From positions 10,556,931 to 10,616,930 of the forward strand of contig CAIIXF020000003.1 of assembly GCA_903813345.2 (NCBI GenBank): a stretch of 60,000 nt of DNA, written 5' to 3'. The position numbers and the translations under genes were made by a program. This document shows, in pieces, positions 46,343-57,081 of the stretch; position 1 is the first letter of the stretch; each line of letters opens with the position of its first letter. Below the pieces are notes generated by a model. The model was not told the DNA's origin. It was given only the letters and a program-made list of their open reading frames with translations, and searched no databases. Source of the stretch: Owenia fusiformis. Taxonomy: Eukaryota; Annelida; Polychaeta; Sabellida; Oweniidae.

Positions 46343-47853
46343 CAGAGCTGTCAAGTGTCCCGCGAATGGCGGGATTATCCCGCGAATTTGATCAAAATTA
46401 GGCTAATTCGCGTGTCCCGCAATGTCCCGCGAAGTCCCGCAAATGTGGCTTGACCTTCGCGAATTTCGGAAATTGTTGCAATCCCCTGTATTGTGATTAT
46501 CTTATCTTATATAAGAAGCTAAGTTTTTGCACTTTTGAGGAGTAAAGTTAACCTAATTTTAAGTACCTAGCATGCTGTTGTTTGGTATCAAAATAAAGAG
46601 GAAGGGTTCAACTTTCATTTTAATTACGAAAATAGGGATGTAGGTCACAACGTTGGACTTTTTACTACCCGTGTGGCCCTCATCTCGGAACTGAGCAAAT
46701 GTTAGCAAACACGAGTTACAATAAATGGACGCTGATATCTAGAAAGGGTTTGTAGAAAAAACAGGGTACTGGGTAGTAAATCCTCCATGCTGGGTTCAAA
46801 CTTGGTACCCGGTACCCGGTCAAAAAATGGGTACCCAAAAAAGAAAAATACGAATATATAACATAATTAGACCATGAGAAATCGTGTAAGATTTGTTTTG
46901 AATTTACAAAAATGTATGTAACATCCTTCAAAATTGAGCTAGAAGCTTCAAATAAAAAGCATATTTTAAGGCTCTTTTCTTCCTCTATCGTCATGGCCAT
47001 ATTTTCATTGGTTATGGGGGGGGGGGGGGGTGCGATTGCACCATCGCACCCTCTCCTGGCTACGCCTATGACATTGTAAGACATAACAATTTACAATTCA
47101 GTGGACATTTTGTCGAAAATTGAGATAACTTAAATTATGATTAATAAACAAACCCCATCTAGAAAAGTAACCTCATTCCCTATAATTTGATGTAGATTAA
47201 CGAACCCCTATATAGTTTATGAATAGGTACATTTTAATATATAACATTATGGGGGTAAGCGTTTCGTAGTTGGTCACGACGCCAGAAGTGCAAAGTATTG
47301 TTCCGAATTTTTGAATTTCGTGTTAGATTACGGTACTCACACTTGAAGCATGGTTTTTGTTTTTGATAAATTACAATAAAGTTTAATAATATTCCTATGC
47401 GTATTTTTGAAATTGTGTTGACGTTTATTTAAGTTACAATGTAACGGTGCATTATATTTGATTTTGATTTAAGTACTTATACACGCTTTTACATTAGTCC
47501 CAATCACGCAAAACCCTTGAATGTCCCGGGACATCCTGCAAATTTAGGTGGATGTCCCGCGAAATCCCGCAAATTTAGGGCACTTTGTCTAGAAAAAACT
47601 GTCCCTCTATGAAGTTTTTGGTGGTAAACCGGTTAACTGTCCCGCAATTAGGGTGTTTGTCCCTCGAATGGTCCCGCGAAATCCAGCGAATTTGATAAAA
47701 AAAATTTAGCCTATTTGCGCAATCACGCAAATCCCTTAAATGTCCCGCGAAATCCCGCGAATTTAGTAGATGTCCCGCAAAATCCCGCGAATTTTGGGCA
47801 CTGGGTCTAAAAAATCTGTCCCGCGAGAAAATCTTTGGGGGTTGACAGTACTG
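46343..47853. mobile_element. TCCCGCGAA-rich transposon with 6-bp target duplication
   Basis: The left end CAGAGCTGTCAA and the reverse complement of the right end (CAGTACTGTCAA) form short inverted ends. The direct repeat CTAATA lies on both sides (46337-46342 and 47854-47859). Both subterminal regions are packed with TCCCGCGAAATCCCGC motifs (46356-46450; 47510-47825). A fragment of the GTAGCCAGG MITE family lies at about 47040-47070. No transposase. A truncated relative is at 863-1338. Confidence 0.75.
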
Positions 47854-47889
47854 CTAATAAGTAATATTGTATATGTCGCAAAATAGATC

Positions 47890-48490
47890 AATAATATATG
47901 TTTTGGAGATAGCATTTCTCCACTGATGCATTCATTATATTTGAATGATGTCGAGAAATATTATTGAAAAAATATTGGCAATCAGATTAATGTTGGAAAT
48001 GAAATAGATGGATACATTTGTATTTGAAATTATTTGTCTTGCTCTATGCTGATGACACAGTCATCTTTACCAATAGTAAAGATAAGCTGCAAGATGCTTT
48101 TTCTTCGCTAGCAATGTATTGTGATACATGGCAAATCAAAATTAATACCGAGAAAACAAAATATATGGTGATCAATAGGAAAAGGTTTAAAAGAACCGAT
48201 AACATTACCCTTAATGGCAGTATAGTTGAAAATGTACCACACTTAACATATTTAGGGGTATTTTTTGATAGCAAGGGTAGTTTGAATTTAAATATGAAAC
48301 ATTTGTATAGTCAAGCAGAAAAGGTAATGTTTTCAGTTCTTAGTAGATGTAACAAATTTGCATTACCTCTTAAAACACAGTTGCATTTATTCTACACCCT
48401 AGTTCTGCCAATATTAATGTATGGTGCTGAGATATGGGGTATGACAGATAACAAACTGATTGAAAAACTACATCTTAAATTTCTAAAATA
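47890..48490 (+). pseudogene. LINE reverse transcriptase, 5' part of a split copy
   Basis: From about 47915 SPLMHSLYLNDVEKYY is visible, then a stop and a one-base shift, then LFVLLYADDTVIFTNSKDKL with the catalytic DD pair, YLGVFFDSKG and LPILMYGAEIWGM. The frame stops being LINE-like at 48490 (HLKFLKY), where the 7.2-kb transposon is inserted. The LINE continues at 55715. It has a different sequence from the LINE at 42008, with an LSPLLFSLYLNDLE-type motif. Confidence 0.8.
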
Positions 48491-49696
48491 CTCTAAGAGC
48501 GAGGAGGAAAATTCTTAATAAATGAAGTATAGTTGGTTTGGCAGCATTTTCAGTTAGGGGGAAGTCTTGGATGAAAATTCTACCTAGGTGATAGCTTCAC
48601 AGAGTGGTACATAATTCTTTTTTTTCAGGGATTAGCCCCCCACCCCCCAAAATAACCCCACCCCGGTAAAATAATTTTTTTCATTCTCAATAACTTTAGA
48701 TATCTCGTTGTTTGTAAGTTACATACATAGACATTATATATATGAATCATTTGAAAAATAAATAATGCTAATCACTCGTACAGAATTTGAATAATAGTAC
48801 AAAGTGTGTACCCCAGGGGGCAAATTCGTGACCCATTTTCTTACTATTTAGAGCCTCACTTTTCAATCAGACACTGCAAGACATTGGAAAAATTCACCTG
48901 AAGTGCCCAGTAGCAGACCTATAAGCCCTGAAAGATTCAAATTAATTGAATCAGTATGAGTCGAGAAAAAAATTGTTGATTTTTTGAAAAATTTGACATT
49001 TTTGAGAGGCGTGATTTTGTGTATGACTATAGCTGAGGCCTATGGTTTCTAGATCTATCCCTCTTTGATAATAAATATGGTTTTGAAGTATGGAACTAAG
49101 ATGTAAAAAATAATTAAAATGGGTTTTAAGGAAGTTAAAAGTTTTAAACAAGTTCAAAATTCAAAGAATTGTATAATATCATGTCTGAATTTACGAATTT
49201 TAGGTAAGACCTTGGATGAGCCTTTTTAAGATGGTTTAAGGAATTTAACAAATCCAAAATTTGAAGAATTGTACAATATAAGGTCTGAATTTATGAATTT
49301 CAGGTAAGACCTTGGATGAGCCTTATATTTTATACATCTGTCCCTCTTTGATGATATGTATGGTTTTGTAGTGTGAAACTAATGAGTAAGAATAATTTAG
49401 ATAGATTTGAAGGTTTAAGGATTTTAAATGAGTCCAAAATTTGAAGAATTGTACAATATCAGGTCTGAATTTATGAATTTCCGGTATGACCTTGGACGAG
49501 CCTTACGCTTTTTACATCCTTCCCTCTTTGATGATATGTATGGTTTTGTAGTGTGGAACTATGATGTAAAAAATAATTAAGATGCATTTTAAGAAGGTTT
49601 AAGGATTTAAACAATTTGAAGAATTGTACAATATCAAGTCTGCAATTAACAAATTTCAAGTATAACCTTGGTTGGCCCATATGTTTTTTAAACCTA

Positions 49697-50170
49697 CCGT
49701 ATTTGCCGTAATTGGCGCCCATGTTCCTATTAGCGCCCCCCCCCAGACTCTTGGAGGCCCGAGGGTGAGTCCCTGGTTGAAGAATCAACGATCATTTTGG
49801 TCAAACGTAATAGTGGGCGATAATAGGGTCCCGACATGTAATTCCAAAACGAGGCTGAGAAAAAAATTCGAATTCGATTCAGCAGGTATAAGTCCATTTT
49901 CCTATAGATTTATAGAGTAAAATACTGATGTAAGTACATATTTTATATTCCATTAGTGTAGCAAAAAGAGTGGGATAGGTATGAACCCCACGATCCATGC
50001 AGACGTGGCGAATTTCACGAACCAAAATTTTCTTCCAATTTTTTTCTAAACTGAAAGTGAAACTCCGGCATCTTTTCTCAGGCGGGACTCATATGGGCGC
50101 TAATAAGGACAACTTTTTGAACTGTTTTGACTTACTTTAAGCGCCCGGGCGCCTACTACGGCAAATACGG
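49697..50170. mobile_element. TA-flanked MITE with CCGTATTTGCCGTA ends
   Basis: CCGTATTTGCCGTAATTGGC at the left and CCGTATTTGCCGTAGTAGGC (right end inward), flanked by TA (49695-49696 and 50171-50172). 474 bp, inside the left arm of the long-inverted-repeat transposon and absent from the right arm. Confidence 0.8.
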
Positions 50171-51640
50171 TATCCCCTTTTCATGATATATTTGGTTTAG
50201 TAGTGTGGAAATATGTAAAACATAATTTAGATAGGTTTTAAAATCTTGGCATATTGTACAATATCAGAAATTAACGAATTTAAAGTATAATCTAAAGATT
50301 TCTACAATAATGTATTCTTTTTCCATAAGAATGGTTACCATTCTTATTATTTTGGGAGTATTTAAACACTTTTCCCCCATTTTTGCACTTTGAATCCATT
50401 ATAACTTCATCAGTTTTTAACACATCATGAATCTTTTTAAAGATATTGTATTTTAGATTGTAAGGAATAGATTGGTAGGTGAATTGTACATGTATATCTC
50501 TCTATGATGATATATATGGTTTAGTAGTATGGAACTAAGATGTAAAACATAATTTAGATCAATCGGTTTTAAGGAAGTTAAAAGGCAGAATCAGAACTAT
50601 AGGGGTGATAAAATTACAAGCAACATGTTGTAGAAATCTTTAGTTTTCCTACACTAAAGTGTGCACTTTGGGGATTTTTAGCAAATAGACATGAAAAGGA
50701 ATGACATAAGCCAGAAATATTCAAAAATTTAAACAATATTTTGTTTGGCTGCTTGCTGGATCTGATTCTCTCTTTAAGGTTTTGAAGAAGTTCAAAACAA
50801 AACAAATTGTACAATATTAGGTCTGAAATTCTTAACCTCTTTGATGATTTACATGGTTTTGTAGTGTGGAACTAAAATGTAAAACAAAATTTAGGAATTT
50901 GGGGTTTTAAGGAGGTTTATATTTATTACTTATTGCTAAATGATTATCTAGAAATTATCATCATTTTGCATTTTTATAGTATCAAAAACAGGGTAACCAT
51001 CGATATTTCATAAATTTCATTTTTATTGGGATCAACTTCGGAATATCATAACTTTGCACCTCTACCCCCAATCACCTTGATCTTTACACCAAAATGTGTC
51101 ACTTATATGTGGCTCAAGCTAAAAATAATAATGATGGCACAAGAAAAACTTGCAAAAAGTACCATTTTAAAAACAGAGGGGTAGGTCAATTTGACCCCCC
51201 CCCCCCCATCCCCTGCAGACATTAGGGTTAAACTTCCTTAAAACCCATAATTCCTAAATTATGTTTTACATTTTAGTCCCACACTATAGAACCATGAAAA
51301 TCATCAAAGAGGTTTAGAATGTAAAGAGCACGAGGATCATTCAAATCTATACCTGAAATTTGTTAATTTATAATAATTTAAACCTGATATTGTACAATTT
51401 GTCAAGTTTTGAACCTCTTTAGAACCTAAAACTTCCTTAAAACCCATCTAAATTATGATTTACACTTTAGTTCCATATTACAAAACCATATATGTTATCA
51501 TAGAGAGATATATGTAAAAAACATAAGGCTCATCTAAAGCTATACCTAAAATTTGTTTATTTCAGGTCTGATATTGTACGATTTGTCAAGTTTTGAACTT
51601 GTTTAAAACCTTAAACCTCCTTAAAACCCATTTTAATTAT

Positions 51641-53084
51641 GTTTTACCTTTTAGTTCCACACTGCTAAACCATATATATCATCAAAAAGGGATGTTAAAA
51701 ACATAAGGCCCAACAAAGGTTATACTTGAAATCTGTTAATTTCAGATCTGATATTGTACAATTCGCCAAGATTTTGAACTTGTTTAAAACATTTAGTTTT
51801 TTAAAACCCATCCAAATTATGTTATACATATTATTTCAACACTACTAAACCAAAATTATCATGAAAAAGGGATAGGTGTAAAAAATATGAGAACCAACCA
51901 AGGTTATACTTGAAATGTGTTAATTGCAGACCTGATATTGTACAATTTTTCAAATTTTGAACTTGTGAAAATCCTAAAACCTTCTTAAAATCCATCTTAA
52001 TTGTTTTTTACATCCTAGTTCCACACTACAAAACAATACATATCATCAAAGAGGGACTGATGTAAAGAATATAAGGCTTACCCAAGGTCTTACCTGAAAT
52101 TCATAAATTCAGACCTGATATAGTACAATTCTTCAAATTTTGACTAGTTAAAATCCTTAAACCTTCTTAAAATCCATCTAAATTATATTTTAGTTTGTTA
52201 CTAAAAAACCATAAATATCATCAAAGAGGGACAGATATAAAAAACATAAGGGTCATCCAAGGTCATACCTGAAATTCGTAAATTCAGACCTGATATTGTA
52301 CAATTCTTCAAATTTTGGACTTATTTAAAACTTTAAACTTCCTTAAAACCCATTTTAATTATGTTTTACCTTTTAGTTCCACACTGCTAAACCATATATA
52401 TCATCAAAAAGGGATGTTAAAAACATAAGGCCCAACAAAGGTTATACTTGAAATCTGTTAATTTCAGATCTGATATTGTACAATTCGCCAAGATTTTGAA
52501 CTTGTTTAAAACATTTAGTTTTTTTAAAACCCATCCAAATTATGTTATATATATTATTTCAACACTACTAAACCAAAATTATCATGAAAAAGGGATAGGT
52601 GTAAAAAATATGAGAACCAACCAAGGTTATACTTGAAATGTGTTAATTGCAGACCTGATATTGTACAATTTTTCAAATTTTGAACTTGTGAAAATCCTAA
52701 AACCTTCTTAAAATCCATCTTAATTGTTTTTTACATCCTAGTTCCACACTACAAAACAATACATATCATCAAAGAGGGACTGATGTAAAGAATATAAGGC
52801 TTACCCAAGGTCTTACCTGAAATTCATAAATTCAGACCTGATATAGTACAATTCTTCAAATTTTGACTTGTTAAAATCCTTAAACCTTCTTAAAATCCAT
52901 CTAAATTATATTTTAGTTTGTTACTAAAAAACCATAAATATCATCAAAGAGGGACAGATATAAAAAACATAAGGGTCATCCAAGGTCATACCTGAAATTC
53001 GTAAATTCAGACCTGATATTGTACAATTCTTCAAATTTTGGACTTATTTAAAACTTTAAACTTCCTTAAAACCCATTTTAATTA
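51641..53084. repeat. Recent 722-bp tandem duplication in the right arm
   Basis: Sequence from about 51641 recurs at about 52363 for some 720 bp with only a handful of differences (one T more in the poly-T near 52517; single-base changes). Each half contains about four of the roughly 165-bp units. The left arm lacks this duplication. Confidence 0.9.
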
Positions 53085-53898
53085 TTTTTTACATCTTAGT
53101 TCTACACTTTAAAACCATATTTAACATCAAAGAGGGATGGATCTAGAAACTATAAGCGTCAGCTATAGTCATACACAAAATCACCCATCTCGAAAATGTC
53201 AAAATTTTCAAAAATCAAAAAAAATTTTCTTGGCTCCTACTGATTCAATTACTTTGAACCTTTCAAGGCTCATAGGCCTGCTACTGGGCACTTCACATGA
53301 ATTTTTCCAATGTCTTCCAGTGTCTAAATGAAAAGTGAGGCTCTAAATAGTAAGAAATGGATCACGAATTTGCCCCCTAGGGTACACACTTTGTACTATT
53401 ATTCAAATTCTGTAGGAGTGATTGGCATTATTTATTTTTCAAATGATTCATATATATAATGTCTATGTATGTAACTTACAAACATCAAGATATCTAAAGT
53501 TATTGAGAATGAAAAAAATATTTTTACTGAGGTGGGGTGTTTTTGGGGGGTGGGGGGCTAACCCCTGAAAAACTAGATAACGGCAACTCCGCGGAGAAGC
53601 AAATCCCAACGAACAAAATATCAATTACCGAATTCCAATCAATTATACTCATTACTTTGGTTAAAATTGAAAAATTTAGATTTAAGAATTGCGAATTCCT
53701 GCAAAGCAGCCATTTTGAATTTTATGAGGCTCGAATCAGAAAAAAGATACAATATTTGCAATCTACTCTTAATTGCCTTTCATTTGAGTATAATAAAGCT
53801 ATACTTCAGAAACATCTAAAAATTAGCGAAAATTTTTGTTTTCCTGACCCCCCATACACAGCCCCTGGGGGTCAGGATGAAAAACAGGGAATATATGT

Positions 53899-53907
53899 GA
53901 AATAGAT
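53899..53907. repeat. Target duplication, foldback copy 3, left
   Basis: GAAATAGAT precedes the element and is repeated exactly at 55253-55261; the related locus near 58781 has it once. Confidence 0.95.
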
Positions 53908-55252
53908 GGGTGCACCCCAGTTGTCCGAAACCCAGTTGTCCGAAACCCAGTTGTCCGAAACCCAGTTGTCCGAAACCCAGTTTTCCGAAACCCAGTTCTC
54001 CGAAACCCAGTTGTCCGAAAAATTTAGTCATAATTTACCAGATAAAGGGGGACGCACTTCAAGCCAGTTTCATGTTATGTATTTGGCAAAATTAATGGCA
54101 TGGACGCATTCTGATGTATAGATCTCTCTCTCACTTTGAATTGCATACATTACACCACAACATTACCAGAATGACAGGAACGGGGGATTTATTTTACATT
54201 GTGATTCTAAAAAAGGTCATCAAAACACAATATATATTACGGAACAGTTGATCTTATCTTATTCAATATATTTTATATAGGCAAAATAAAATGAAACATT
54301 TTGAAACCGATAAAATAAGTTAACGCATAAAACTTTAAGAATAAACAGTACACATATTACGTTGTCAAAATGTTTCGTCGCATTTAATTTCTTAGTCTCT
54401 GTCTATTATCAAATCGTAAAATGTAAAAGAACAAAACATTCTAAACGTAATCACTTGGGATTAACTGGAAACGAAGACAGGCTGTCCTCGTATCAAATTG
54501 GATGTTCTCCCATTCGCAAGAAGTTTTATTTTCGCCATGTACTCACTTCATCTTTTTGAATTTAATCTCTATTTCTCGAACAGAGTACCTAAATGAAGAA
54601 TAATTTTTGGTTTCAAAAGATGTACACGTCAACTTTACTAAATAAATGCCCACTGGCTTGGGAAAGCTATTTTCCCTTTTATGAACGCCCATCACCCATT
54701 GGAAAAATATTGTTCCCTCTCTAAAAGCCCCATGGGGCATAAAGAAAATTGGTTTAAAAATTGTAGACCCCTATGTATGTTAATATGCAAACGCCACTTG
54801 TGACTGCAAATGTGACTGCAAAAGTATGAGAGCGCAGAAATTCTACGGCGAGCGTGACAGCGCTGTCACACTGGTCGTGTCCCGTCCCGTCTCTCAACGT
54901 ACAAAGCATTCAGGCCAGAATTTAAGGAATAAGCTATAGTGAGCTGTTTCAGAACGCCGTCTGAAACGCGTTCTGATTCTGAACCCACTGTATTCATTGG
55001 ACGGTGGGAGGTCGTCCATGCTTACACTTTCAGTATCCAGGGGCGGATCTGGGAACCAATAAGGGCGGGGGGGGCCCAAGATTCAGGTCAGAGAAAAAAA
55101 TTTTGGGCCCCTAAAACCCAAAAGTGGTATGCTGTCCTGATTCGCGAGGTTGCGACAAGATACTAAGAAATTTAATTTTTTAATTTTCGGAGAACTGGGT
55201 TTCGGAGAACTGGGTTTCGGAGAACTGGGTTTCGGACAACTGGGTTGACCCC
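53908..55252. mobile_element. Foldback-like transposon, copy 3 (1345 bp, internally deleted)
   Basis: Left arm GGGTGCAC plus seven 15-bp units (53916-54020); right arm four units (55185-55244) plus TTGACCCC. The 9-bp duplication is GAAATAGAT. The interior matches the first about 1.0 kb of copy 1, has a small deletion at about 54857, and jumps at about 55128 from the CAGGGGCGGATCTGGG insertion to the last 160 bp of copy 1 (GTATGCTGTCCTGATTCGCG), removing about 2.5 kb. It shares the CAGGGGCGGATCTGGG insertion with copy 1 but not with copy 2, so copies 1 and 3 are closer relatives. Confidence 0.9.
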
Positions 55253-55463
55253 GAAATAGATAGATGTTGCGAATATACTACCAAAATTTCAAACAATAAT
55301 ATTAATTACTTTGGTTTAGAATGAAAAATTTATGATTTTTGCGAAAAAGTCCAGTCATTTTCAAAGCGGCGGCCATCTTGAAAATTTTTTTTTGCTATTC
55401 ATCAATATACATCTTTCCACCAAATATGAAGAAAATCTGTCAACTAGTATTTGAGTTATCTTC

Positions 55464-55535
55464 CGGACGGACGGACAGACGGACTGACTGACTGACGGAC
55501 TGACGGACTGACAGACTGACGGACGGACGGAGGGA
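55464..55535. repeat. GACGGAC/GACTGACT microsatellite
   Basis: A run of GACGGACG, GACTGACT and GAGGGAGG tetranucleotide variants inside the CCAACGAAC-type element; the same position in the relative at 58955-58985 has a shorter run. Confidence 0.9.
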
Positions 55536-55714
55536 GGGCTTCACTATATCCCTACCGAACTTCGTTCGTTGGGATAAAAAGAATTATGTACCACTCTGTG
55601 AAGCTATCACCTAGGTAGAATTTTCATCCAAGACTTCCCCCTAACTGAAAATGCTGCCAAACCAACTATACTCCATTTATTAAGAATTTTCCTCCTCACT
55701 CTTAGAGTAAAATA

Positions 55715-56683
55715 TATTCTTAGTGTTAAGAAAACAACTCCAAACTATATGGTTTATGGGGAACTTGGCAGATTATCTTGAAATGTATTTTCCTCGAATT
55801 GGTTTACCTATGTGAAAAACACATTCAACAATCTTGGCATTTCAAATGTTTGGATAAATCCAAAGTCAGTTAGTTATGCAGAGTTTATCAAAAAAGTAAA
55901 ACTAAGGATGTCATTTATGGTAAAGGAATAGGTGATGAATTTCATGTCATTTTAGAATGAAAAAGCTTGAAGTTCTGTACTCCGGGTAATGTTCGCGTGC
56001 GATTTAATTTCGCTTTGTTCGCGAATGTAGTACAATCGCGAACATTTATCGTCGCAATATTTGTCTTAAATCCCCGGGGATTTGACCCGGGCCTTTTGAT
56101 ATGTTTCGTTCGGTGTGAAACGTTTCTTCCAGTGTTGTTGGGCGAAGGCCTAAAAACATTTTTGAATTGGCTTAATTATTAGGCCAACAAAGGCAAGAAC
56201 TGTTGACGACAATGATATCCTACAAATTGAAGTTGAAAAAGCCATTCAAGAATATTCAAATAAATTCCCTAAACATGGGAAATACAAACATTATTCGGAT
56301 TCTGAACGGGCTAAAATAGCCCGCATTGATTCACGGTAATCGGAAAAAATTCAACTTGTGCAATCTGCTAAGTGTCATCAACTCAAATCCGCGAAATTAA
56401 ATAGCCTCGAAATCGCAACTTTGAAAAATCGCGAAATTTTATAGCGTCGAAATTTACCCGGAGTACATTATTAGAAAAAGGTATCTTCCTAAATGTTATT
56501 CCACAAGTCAAACCACACAGAAGTTTGAGAAATTAATGAATTCAAACAAAAATATACGAATAAAACTTTGTAAATTTTTAATCGAGGCTGGGCAAAAAAA
56601 TGTACATTTATAATGTTATTTTAATCTTTTGTACTCTTATACCCTATAAAGGGTGAATTGAGAAATCAATAAATAAATAAATA
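55715..56683 (+). pseudogene. LINE 3' part and (AAATA)n tail, continuation of 47890-48490
   Basis: Directly after the duplicated TAAAATA the LINE frame resumes with LSVKKTTPNYMVYGELGR, then after small frameshifts GISNVWINPKSVSYAEF. Beyond a MITE (55977-56466), RYLPKCYSTSQTTQKFEKLM and KLCKFLIEAGQ form the usual C-terminal end. The 3' region TACCCTATAAAGGGTGAATT and the tail AAATCAATAAATAAATAAAT (56665-56683) finish the element next to the splice donor of ML-gene exon 2. Dead: frameshifts and two insertions. Confidence 0.8.
55977..56466. mobile_element. MITE with GTACTCCGGGTAA ends inside the LINE
   Basis: The left end GTACTCCGGGTAATGTTCG and the right end read inward GTACTCCGGGTAAATTTCG bound 490 bp inserted in the LINE's C-terminal region. 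The interior has repeated TCGCGAA-type motifs near both ends. A target duplication is not clear; T/A bases extend the ends by one. Confidence 0.7.
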
Positions 56684-56688
56684 CATAC

Positions 56689-56772
56689 TTGGTATAAGAG
56701 AGAGGGCAACATTTATTGAGGCTCCAGAACTGAGTGCTTTTGGAGACCAGGATCCAGTCAGCTTGGTTCCAT
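56689..56772 (-). CDS. ML-domain gene, exon 2
   Basis: An 84-bp exon between acceptor TTCTGCAG and donor GTATGT, encoding the rest of codon 19, residues 20-46 and the first base of codon 47: GTKLTGSWSPKALSSGASIN then VALSLIP. The pattern strand - S/P-x-x-L-x-x-G - strand is the N-terminal hairpin of ML domains. Other frames contain stops. The intron's first bases after GTATG run into the LINE's (AAATA)n tail. Confidence 0.75.
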
Positions 56773-57081
56773 CTGCAGAAGAAATTGCTTTGTTAACATT
56801 TTAATCAATTTTGCCTACATATAGTTCCTACACATACAGGTGTATGCTTCATACAATTGAGCTGCTCATAGAATAGTAGGTAATTATCTGGTAGTCAGCT
56901 GCTGAAAGTTGCATTCGTGAATACAAGCTTAGTCTATGAATTGTAAACTTGAGTTGATTTTGGTATTCAATTTTAATGATGTTTCAGATTAACTAAGTGT
57001 GCATTTCCTAGAAGTATTTTCTCCAAGCGCCAGGTTCAACTTACATATATCACCGTCAGTTGTATGAAATAATGAACAGAC

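Larger units (their letters stand above)
53575..55570. mobile_element. CCAACGAAC-type element hosting foldback copy 3
   Basis: It interrupts the right arm between CCCTGAAAAA and AAAAAGAATTATG, which are contiguous in the left arm. Its left side has AACTCCGCGGAG and AAATCCCAACGAAC; its right side ends TTCGTTCGTTGGGATAA after a (GACGGACTGACT)n run (55464-55535). The body has a close relative at about 58703-59027. Without the nested foldback it is about 640 bp. Confidence 0.7.
48491..55707. mobile_element. Long-inverted-repeat DNA transposon (7.2 kb with nested insert)
   Basis: Left end CTCTAAGAGCGAGGAGGAAA and right end (inward) CTCTAAGAGTGAGGAGGAAA. The target duplication TAAAATA lies on both sides (48484-48490 and 55708-55714). 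The inverted match continues inward through GGTTTGGCAGCATTTTCAGT, a G/C-rich TTAGCCCCCCACCCCCC block (48636; 53556) and unit arrays to about 50240 and 51230. Each arm is therefore about 1.7-2.3 kb, made largely of roughly 165-bp repeats with TTGTACAATTCTTCAAATTT. The short centre is about 50240-51230. The right arm is interrupted by a separate element (about 53575-55570). No transposase is seen. Confidence 0.85.

Noticed and set aside
57037-57081. Alternative small exon between CTTACAG and GTAAGT reading VCSLFHTTDGDI
   Set aside because: It fits the phase of exon 2 and would supply a cysteine, but it needs an unseen upstream exon; the ATG-containing exon 1 gives a complete protein. Kept only as an alternative.
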